Source of the DNA: Methanobrevibacter arboriphilus
GTDB lineage: Archaea > Methanobacteriota > Methanobacteria > Methanobacteriales > Methanobacteriaceae
Length of the DNA stretch: 64,000 bases
Assembly (NCBI RefSeq): GCF_019669925.1
Contig: NZ_AP019779.1
Coordinates: 744,001 to 808,000 of the forward strand
Reading direction: 5' to 3'
This document shows positions 58,055 through 64,000 of the stretch, piece by piece. The position numbers and the translations under genes are program-made. The notes beneath the pieces are model-generated. The model was not told where the DNA came from. It did no database searches and saw only the letters and a program-made list of their open reading frames with translations. Each line of letters begins with the position of its first letter. Position 1 is the stretch's first letter.

Positions 58055-59720
58055 ATTTCAATCCTTAATATAGTCTGATTTTAATATAATATTGATATGA
58101 TCCTAACAGATCCTCCTTAATTTTAATCCTAATATAGTCTGATTTTAATAAAGGTAGAGCAGTATAAATGTAAGCATATAAAATTTTATTTCAATCCTAA
58201 TATAGTCTGATTTTAATTAGATGATTTAGAAGTTATTAACCCTGAAGCTTTTACATTTCAATCCTAATATAGTCTGATTTTAATTGATAAGTTAGTTTTT
58301 GATGTGTAGCTTTTTTAACAATTTCAATCCTAATATAGTCTGATTTTAATCAGGAGTTGACACAGAAAATACAATCAACACGATTAGATTTCAATCCTAA
58401 TATAGTCTGATTTTAATCTGATTTATATATTTCACGAAGAACTTTAAATTCAGTATTTCAATCCTAATATAGTCTGATTTTAATCTGATAAAGGCTATGT
58501 AACAAAAGACATGATTGTATTTCAATCCTAATATAGTCTGATTTTAATAAAGTAAAAGCGCAACTACTCAGTTTGCTAAAGCTATTTCAATCCTAATATA
58601 GTCTGATTTTAATCAGGAGTTGACACAGAAAATACAATCAACACGATTAGATTTCAATCCTAATATAGTCTGATTTTAATAAAGTAAAAGCGCAACTACT
58701 CAGTTTGCTAAAGCTATTTCAATCCTAATATAGTCTGATTTTAATCAGGAGTTGACACAGAAAATACAATCAACACGATTAGATTTCAATCCTAATATAG
58801 TCTGATTTTAATTATAATTCATACTTCCTACAAAATAACATATTTCAAGATTTCAATCCTATAGTCTGATTTTAATTCAGTCCACTTTCCCAATACTTGT
58901 TAATGAACCTGCATTTCAATCCTAATATAGTCTGATTTTAATTAAACACTTTAATATGGTTAGTAATAACCTTAATAAATTTCAATCCTAATATAGTCTG
59001 ATTTTAATCCTGATTTATCTTCTAGTTTTAGATGTGGAAATTCATTTCAATCCTAATATAGTCTGATTTTAATAAAGATTACAACCATGATCGAGCTTAT
59101 AATAAAGAATTTCAATCCTAATATAGTCTGATTTTAATGGAAAATCTTCTGTTAAACCATTTTGCGTTGGTTCATTTCAATCCTAATATAGTCTGATTTT
59201 AATTTAAATATGTGATAATATTATAAAATTGTATTAAATTTCAATCCTAATATAGTCTGATTTTAATAAAATACTAATTTTAAGCTTGAAGATATTGAGC
59301 AATTTCAATCCTAATATAGTCTGATTTTAATTATTAACATGGGACATAGAGTAAAAGATGCATTAAAATTTCAATCCTAATATAGTCTGATTTTAATGGG
59401 AGTAAACTAAGTCAGTTAGGAGAAGTAGAAGTATTTCAATCCTAATATAGTCTGATTTTAATATCTGCTGATTGATGTAATTGTTTTAAATATCTTGTAT
59501 TTCAATCCTAATATAGTCTGATTTTAATTATTGTTTATAGTAAAATTGACAGGTCGGGTTACTATATTTCAATCCTAATATAGTCTGATTTTAATCAGGA
59601 GCAATCCTGTATGTTCCATCTATTATAATTTCAATCCTAATATAGTCTGATTTTAATATTCATTTTGTTTATAACTATTCCAGTTTCATAATTTCAATCC
59701 TAATATAGTCTGATTTTAAT
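58055..59720 (-). CRISPR. CRISPR array, 26 repeats and 25 spacers, type I-B-like repeat
   Basis: 30-nt repeats (transcribed strand ATTAAAATCAGAC at the start and GGATTGAAAT at the end, typical of I-B in methanogens) with 32-38 nt spacers. Repeats are degenerate at the left end: the first (58055-58085) has an extra base and the second (58120-58149) a C-to-T change in the handle. So the array is read leftward from a leader on the right (59721 on). The repeat at 58850-58876 is 27 nt, lacking three central bases. Spacers 58351-58387, 58614-58650 and 58746-58782 are identical, as are 58549-58583 and 58681-58715, which shows internal duplication. cas2 and cas1 lie on the leader side. Confidence 0.97.
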
Positions 59721-60072
59721 AGGGCAAAAAATTTTTCTAAATTCCCTATAAGTGATTCTAATTTCTCGTATGAAACATTTATATTTTTCTATCAAGAATA
59801 GAGTTAATATTTTAAATGCTTTAACGACTAAAAAATATTAAATGTTGGAGTAGAATAATATGAATAAATTGATAAAAACAAATTTCAAGATATAATAATC
59901 TGGTAAAATATGAAAAAGTAATCAAATTTATTCTTTTGATTAATAAAAATTATAGTAATAAAATTATATCTTAAAATAATACTAAAAAAATCAGCAAAAA
60001 CGAAGCATGAAATATCAATAAAATATAAAAATTAATTCAGAATGAATCGATAATAAATTATAAAAGACTAAT
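59721..60072 (-). promoter_or_regulatory. CRISPR leader with candidate promoter
   Basis: 352 nt without a gene, between the newest repeat and cas2. On the minus strand GAAAAATATAAAT at about 59779-59791 could be BRE/TATA, giving a transcript starting some 35 nt before the first repeat. A hairpin with TAGGG/CCCTA arms (about 59721-59748) adjoins the repeat. Leader function is inferred from its position opposite the decayed end of the array. Confidence 0.55.
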
Positions 60073-60336
60073 TCAGAGAATCCCTTCAATGGGAGATTTC
60101 TCAATACCCAATATTTCTCTTTGCATTGCTTCTTCCAATCTTAATTTATAAATAATTATTGAATCTTCATTAATATTTATTATATCATTTAATCCAGATG
60201 CAATAAGATTATATTCACTTTTAGTAGCTTCCCCTTCAAAAACAGAATTTTGAATCCAGTATAAATATTGTCTGAGAAAACTTTTAACCTTATTAACTCT
60301 TTCAACTTTAATATCATAAACAATAATTAAATACAT
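60073..60336 (-). CDS. cas2: CRISPR-associated endoribonuclease Cas2
   Basis: 87 residues from MYLIIVYDIKVERVNKVKSF; the typical beta-strand with the conserved Asp (VYDI) is followed by FLRQYLYWIQNSVFEGEATK and SIIIYKLRLEEAMQREILGI. GTGATATT stands just before the ATG at 60336; the frame runs 12 codons further up into the cas1 stop region without need. It forms the adaptation complex with Cas1, scaffolding integration of new spacers at the leader end, 352 nt away. Complete. Confidence 0.9.
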   Translation of the reverse strand: MYLIIVYDIKVERVNKVKSFLRQYLYWIQNSVFEGEATKSEYNLIASGLNDIININEDSIIIYKLRLEEAMQREILGIEKSPIEGIL

Positions 60337-60362
60337 AATATCACTTTTTATTGTATAATAAA

Positions 60363-61295
60363 TTACCACCATATTACAAAAGGATTGTATTTTTTATTTC
60401 CTAAAATATGTTTAACAAGTTTATATGATTCTAATCTTATTAATCTACGATAAGAAACTTTTTTATTTAGATCACGATGTTTAATAGTTTTTTCAAGCCT
60501 TTTATTATACTCTTGGACAAATTTAACCCTTCCTTTATCATTCAAAAGACAACAATTTAAATCTTGATCAAAATCTTCTTCAGATATCATATTCTTATTC
60601 ACTAAATAAAAAATCAATCTATCTACAAAAATAGGTTTGAATATTTCGCTTAAATCTAGGGATAAAGAGAATCTTCTCTCAGAAGGTTCATGAAGAAAAG
60701 AAATTGTTGGATTTAGTTGAGTGTTATAAATCTCGGTTAATGTTGTTGAATACATCAATGAATTTCCAAAACTTATTAATGAATTAATCATGTTTTTAGG
60801 AGGTTGTCTACTTCTACCTTCCATTTTAAATTCTTCTGGAAGTATTTCATCAAATTTTTCATAATATTCTGCCCGGATTCTTCCTTCAACATTCATAATT
60901 TCAGTTATCAACTTACATGAATTTAAACTATACAAAGTTTCATTTATTGAATTTTCTATTTTGTAATAAGCTAAAACTTTCATTATATTTTTTGCAGACC
61001 CTTCAATAAAAAGTTTAGCTAATTCAATTCTTTTTTCACTATCTAAATATATTTCAGCCTGTTTAACAACCAAATCTCCTGATAAAAGCGTTTCTCGAGG
61101 ATAAAAACTGCCATTATAAAAACCATAATAGTTAAAAAAATGGATTGGGATTCCTGATTTAGCAAAAAGGCTGATTACTTGAGAAGATATTGTTATTTGA
61201 CAATATGCATAAACAGAATAAATTTTATTTATAGGTATTGGTTTTTTACCTTTTTCATTAACAAAATAAATAGTATTTTCTTTTAAATCTAAAAT
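60363..61295 (-). CDS. cas1: CRISPR-associated integrase Cas1, 5' end irregular
   Basis: Integrase of the adaptation complex, type I-B form. A TTG at 61073 begins only the C-terminal 236 residues, but the frame stays open upstream to about 61298 and encodes the family N-terminal domain (LKENTIYFVNEKGKKPIPIN, IPIHFFNYYGFYNGSFYPRE, LLSGDLVVKQAEIYLDSEKR). Metal-binding residues are kept: VEGRIRAEYY (Glu137), FLHEPSERRF (His202) and DLSEIF (Asp214/Glu217). No ATG or GTG starts it, an in-frame stop lies at 61299-61301, and the first 10-12 residues of normal Cas1 are missing. ATT at 61295 after GGTGTG is the likeliest start, or the 5' end is damaged. Confidence 0.85.
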   Translation of the reverse strand: MLDLKENTIYFVNEKGKKPIPINKIYSVYAYCQITISSQVISLFAKSGIPIHFFNYYGFYNGSFYPRETLLSGDLVVKQAEIYLDSEKRIELAKLFIEGSAKNIMKVLAYYKIENSINETLYSLNSCKLITEIMNVEGRIRAEYYEKFDEILPEEFKMEGRSRQPPKNMINSLISFGNSLMYSTTLTEIYNTQLNPTISFLHEPSERRFSLSLDLSEIFKPIFVDRLIFYLVNKNMISEEDFDQDLNCCLLNDKGRVKFVQEYNKRLEKTIKHRDLNKKVSYRRLIRLESYKLVKHILGNKKYNPFVIWW

Positions 61296-61444
61296 TTTTC
61301 ACACACCATAGTATATGATGAAATGATTAATATATTTGATTTATATAATTACTCAGAATTTTTTACAACCCATTATGATAAGCTAGATTTTTATTTTTTT
61401 TTTGTTTTACTAATATAAATCGTTAAAAAGATTTTTTAAAGAAT

Positions 61445-63313
61445 TTAAACTAACTTATTATTAAAATACTCCTGTAAATTTTCATCAACACAATAAATAT
61501 AACAGCCTTTCATTCCTCGTGTCATTAATGTCCTATAAGTATTTTTTATAATTTCATCAGCTATTTTAACAGCCTTTTCTGGTTCTTTTTTATATAATGT
61601 CTTGATCCCTTTTAAAGATTGATCTGTTCTAGCTCTTTTAAAAAAATCAGTTATTATTTCCCCATCTTCATATCTCATGTCTTCTCCTATGATTACTCCA
61701 ACATAATCAAATTCAAGACCTTGAGATGTATGAATACATCCCACTTGATCAACAGATGTTTCCCCTATTGCCCACAGCTCATTATTCAAATTCCAACTCA
61801 TTTCAAAGTTTTCTTCCGGAATTGATATATCATGAACATCTGGATCATTTTTACCTTTACCATCCCAATTCCAACAATATCCTGCAAGAAGTCTTGATTT
61901 ATTGTTTCGTTTGTTTTTGTTATATATTATCTTTTTTAATTCTAAAGGACTATCTACTACTTTAAATTCATAATCAAAATTATCTTCCCAATCAAAATTA
62001 GCTGTTTTTTCGATTTCCAATACATTATTTAACCAAGAAAGATAACCATCTGATCCATTACATCTGAATTGTGATTCTAGTTTCATTTCTTTATATTCTG
62101 CATTAAATTCTTTTGCAAAATGTTTTATTGTTTGAATATCACCAATGTCTTTCATTGTTACTCTTTGATATTCATCAATAAAGAAAATTGAACATTTAGA
62201 AGCGTTTATTATCTCTTTAATTTGATGTTCGCCTTGATTTCCATAGAATCCACTTTTTTCATTTAATCTATGGGCTTCATCTACAACTAAAGAATCAAAA
62301 GTATCTTTTTCAGAATTCATATAGGTTCCAGATGATTTAAATAAATTTTTAACATATTCTTGAGTATATTCTCCTTTAAGTTTTTTAAAGAAAACATCTC
62401 GAGGAGCTGAATTTTTTGTAACGTATTGGGAAACCATTTTATTATTAATAAACTCAACTAATAGATTAATAGCTACTACAGATTTTCCAGTTCCTGGACC
62501 TCCTTTTACAACTAAAACTTTTTTATTATTGTCTTTTACAGATGATAAAGCCATATTTTTAGCAGATTCATAAACAATTTTTTGTTCATCAATCATCATA
62601 AATTCTTTATTTCCTTTTAACATATTTAATAAAGTATCTTGTAGTCTCTTTGAAGGCCGAATTTTACCATTTTGAATATGATAAATTATATCTCTATTAT
62701 CTCCATATTTTATATATTGACTAATAAATGATCTTAATTTTTCTACATCTGTTTTTCCAAATATTGGAGCATATTTAACATATTCTCCATACACATCAGT
62801 ATCATTAATTGGATCATTAGGAGTGAGTTTATAATTATGTAAAAATGCACATGGATATAAACCAATATTTTCTGTTTCTACTGATTCAATAAAGTCTTCT
62901 ATCAAATGTTTATATGACAATGCTTGGTAAGATGGGTGAGTAGTTTCTCTTACTCCTCTTCCAAGATAAGTTTTTACGATGCCATCTTTTTCAGATACTT
63001 TTTCAATTTTTTCCCATTGCTTTAATTCTATTATGACAGCAGCTTTATGATTACTACTACAACCACTTAAAATAAAATCTATTCTTTTAGAAGTTAAAGG
63101 AATGTTATATTCAATTGCTACTCCAGTATTATTTGGAAGGTTATTATAATTCAATACTTTATACATATATTCCATTGAATTTTCCCAAGACCTATATTCA
63201 GACGGACTTGGCTTTCCAAAACGTGTTTGACATCTGTCTGAAATTCTATCTGCAATTTCTCCAGATTCAACATCTTTCATGAATCCTTCTTTAGTTGAGT
63301 CATAGATAATCAT
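61445..63313 (-). CDS. Schlafen group 3-like helicase fused to a PD-(D/E)XK nuclease domain (DUF2075)
   Basis: 622 residues. The N-terminal domain (about 60-220) has KRIDFILSG with Asp79 and IIELKQW with Glu96/Lys98, the D..ExK layout of a restriction-type nuclease. The C-terminal domain is an SF1-like helicase: GGPGTGKS Walker A (271-278), VVDEAHRLNEK Walker B, FFIDEYQR, LESQFRCNG, CIHTSQGLEFDYVGVIIGED and TYRTLMTRGMKGCYIY. AAGGT before the ATG at 63313 fixes the start; the open frame runs 24 codons further upstream. It is 13 nt downstream of a MazG-like gene, and such pairs recur in defence islands. Antiviral function is inferred. Confidence 0.85.
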   Translation of the reverse strand: MIIYDSTKEGFMKDVESGEIADRISDRCQTRFGKPSPSEYRSWENSMEYMYKVLNYNNLPNNTGVAIEYNIPLTSKRIDFILSGCSSNHKAAVIIELKQWEKIEKVSEKDGIVKTYLGRGVRETTHPSYQALSYKHLIEDFIESVETENIGLYPCAFLHNYKLTPNDPINDTDVYGEYVKYAPIFGKTDVEKLRSFISQYIKYGDNRDIIYHIQNGKIRPSKRLQDTLLNMLKGNKEFMMIDEQKIVYESAKNMALSSVKDNNKKVLVVKGGPGTGKSVVAINLLVEFINNKMVSQYVTKNSAPRDVFFKKLKGEYTQEYVKNLFKSSGTYMNSEKDTFDSLVVDEAHRLNEKSGFYGNQGEHQIKEIINASKCSIFFIDEYQRVTMKDIGDIQTIKHFAKEFNAEYKEMKLESQFRCNGSDGYLSWLNNVLEIEKTANFDWEDNFDYEFKVVDSPLELKKIIYNKNKRNNKSRLLAGYCWNWDGKGKNDPDVHDISIPEENFEMSWNLNNELWAIGETSVDQVGCIHTSQGLEFDYVGVIIGEDMRYEDGEIITDFFKRARTDQSLKGIKTLYKKEPEKAVKIADEIIKNTYRTLMTRGMKGCYIYCVDENLQEYFNNKLV

Positions 63314-63326
63314 AATACAAACCTTA

Positions 63327-63644
63327 TTATAATTTATTATATTTTTTAGAATTTCCTTTAGAGTTATCAAGAGGATATTTTTCATTATTTAAATCAATTT
63401 TATAATTAATAATATCATCAATATTAATATCTAATACATCAGCGAGATAAATACAATAGATTAATATATCTGCAAGTTCTTCAGTAACTTTTTTTTCATT
63501 AAAATCATTATTCCATTGAAAACACTCGAGTAATTCAGCTGATTCAATAGATATAGATTTAACCAAATTTTCAGGAGTGTGAAATTGTTTCCAGTTTCTT
63601 TCATCTCTAAATTCAATGATTTTATTAATTATATCTTTATCCAT
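63327..63644 (-). CDS. MazG-like nucleotide pyrophosphohydrolase
   Basis: 105 residues from MDKDIINKIIEFRDERNWKQ, an all-alpha MazG/NTP-PPase. The metal site motif is present: SIESAELLECFQW (ExxE type) and VTEELADILIYCIYLADVL (ExxD). GTGAT lies 4 nt before the ATG at 63644; a GTG three codons up is inside that Shine-Dalgarno. The enzyme class hydrolyses NTPs or dNTPs to monophosphates. It is first in an operon with the nuclease-helicase, suggesting it supplies or depletes nucleotides for that system; the link is inferred. Confidence 0.83.
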   Translation of the reverse strand: MDKDIINKIIEFRDERNWKQFHTPENLVKSISIESAELLECFQWNNDFNEKKVTEELADILIYCIYLADVLDINIDDIINYKIDLNNEKYPLDNSKGNSKKYNKL

Positions 63645-63762
63645 AAAAATCACTTTAAAGTCTACATTTAATACTTAATAAAGTTTATTCAAAATAATAA
63701 TAAATTTGATTATTCATGCTTCTAAATTATTATATTTCAATATATGAATATTAAATAGGGTA

Positions 63763-64000
63763 TTAATAACATATTTTACATGGTTCATAATGTTGTTTAG
63801 CATATGATAATGATACATACTCAATATGTTTCATATTACCATGTACATGGTTGTGATATTTTTCCCCATATTTTGTTATTATTACTTCTCCTCCAGCTGA
63901 TGTATCTGAATTATCTGATGCATAGGTTGAAGTGTTTGTTTCAACTGTTGGTTCTGGTTCCGGGGTTAATATTCTAACAATTGATAATGAATCAATGCCT
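63763..64000 (-). CDS. C-terminal part of an unknown protein with a zinc-like Cys motif (cut by window edge)
   Basis: About 79 codons of a leftward gene whose start is beyond the window. A Thr/Pro/Ser-rich linker (TPEPEPTVETNTSTYASDNS) leads to a compact end: KYGEKYHNHVHGNMKHIEYV, then SLSYAKQHYEPCKICY. The SLSxAKxxYxPCKxC pattern, with upstream His, resembles the short metal-binding domain found after nuclease-like or competence-type domains in many prokaryotic proteins. The parent protein cannot be named. Confidence 0.6.
   Translation of the reverse strand, partial: GIDSLSIVRILTPEPEPTVETNTSTYASDNSDTSAGGEVIITKYGEKYHNHVHGNMKHIEYVSLSYAKQHYEPCKICY

Noticed and set aside
58055-59720. Self-targeting spacers against this window
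   Set aside because: By eye no spacer matches other sequence in the window; a full computational search would be needed to be sure.
61445-63313. Nuclease-helicase protein as a Cas4-Cas1 or Cas3 fusion
   Set aside because: The nuclease lacks the Cas4 cysteine cluster and the helicase motifs are of Schlafen group 3/DUF2075 type, not Cas3 (no HD domain).

Overview
The window is AT-rich archaeal DNA from a methanogen of the order Methanobacteriales, most likely Methanobrevibacter or a close relative. This rests on gene content: an archaeal S10/spc ribosomal cluster, heterodisulfide reductase HdrBC, 2-phosphoglycerate kinase, archaeal phosphopantetheine adenylyltransferase, pyruvate carboxylase with biotin ligase, a secreted protein with pseudomurein-binding repeats, and archaeal SRP RNA. 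Initiation sites are mostly marked by a GGTGAT or GAGGTG Shine-Dalgarno (SD) sequence 3-6 nt before the start, and I used this to choose starts.

Positions 1-11155 (minus strand) hold the ribosomal supercluster: rpl3-rpl4-rpl23-rpl2-rps19-rpl22-rps3-rpl29-aIF1-rnp1-rps17-rpl14-rpl24-rps4e-rpl5-rps14-rps8-rpl6-rpl32e-rpl19e-rpl18 (cut by the left edge). Upstream of rpl3 are a 670-nt hairpin-rich spacer and a knotted SPOUT RNA methyltransferase.

Positions 11.8-51.3 kb are a housekeeping block separated by long AT-rich spacers. It includes a METTL5-like methyltransferase, pycA-birA (birA lies between 98-nt identical inverted repeats), a PLP enzyme, an NYN-domain protein, RqcH/NEMF, a DUF2070 membrane protein, a fumarase beta subunit, an Era-like GTPase/DUF2073/zinc-ribbon operon that matches the archaeal vesicle (ArvABC) genes, two class III signal peptide (pilin-like) proteins, coaD, a pseudomurein-binding transglutaminase-like protein, a radical SAM protein, an aminotransferase, a CDF transporter, tRNA-Ser(GCU), SRP RNA, a 2-phosphoglycerate kinase/CBS pair, an MFS exporter and hdrC-hdrB. 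HdrC carries an unusual N-terminal extension of about 170 residues.

Positions 51.3-64 kb look like an accessory or defence region. There are two tandem copies of an apparently undescribed structured small RNA, each with its own BRE/TATA promoter and U-rich end, and a decayed tail of a third copy beyond recQ. These are followed by RecQ, a VapBC toxin-antitoxin pair, a frameshifted HIRAN protein, a 26-repeat CRISPR array transcribed leftward from a leader at its right end, cas2, cas1 with a damaged 5' end, and an operon of a MazG-like pyrophosphohydrolase with a nuclease-helicase fusion (Schlafen group 3/DUF2075). No interference genes or cas4 are present in the window.

The strongest candidates for something new are the duplicated structured RNA, the inverted repeats around birA, the MazG/nuclease-helicase pair beside the CRISPR, the HdrC extension, and several genes whose best start codon appears to be AUU or AUA at normal distance from a Shine-Dalgarno sequence.
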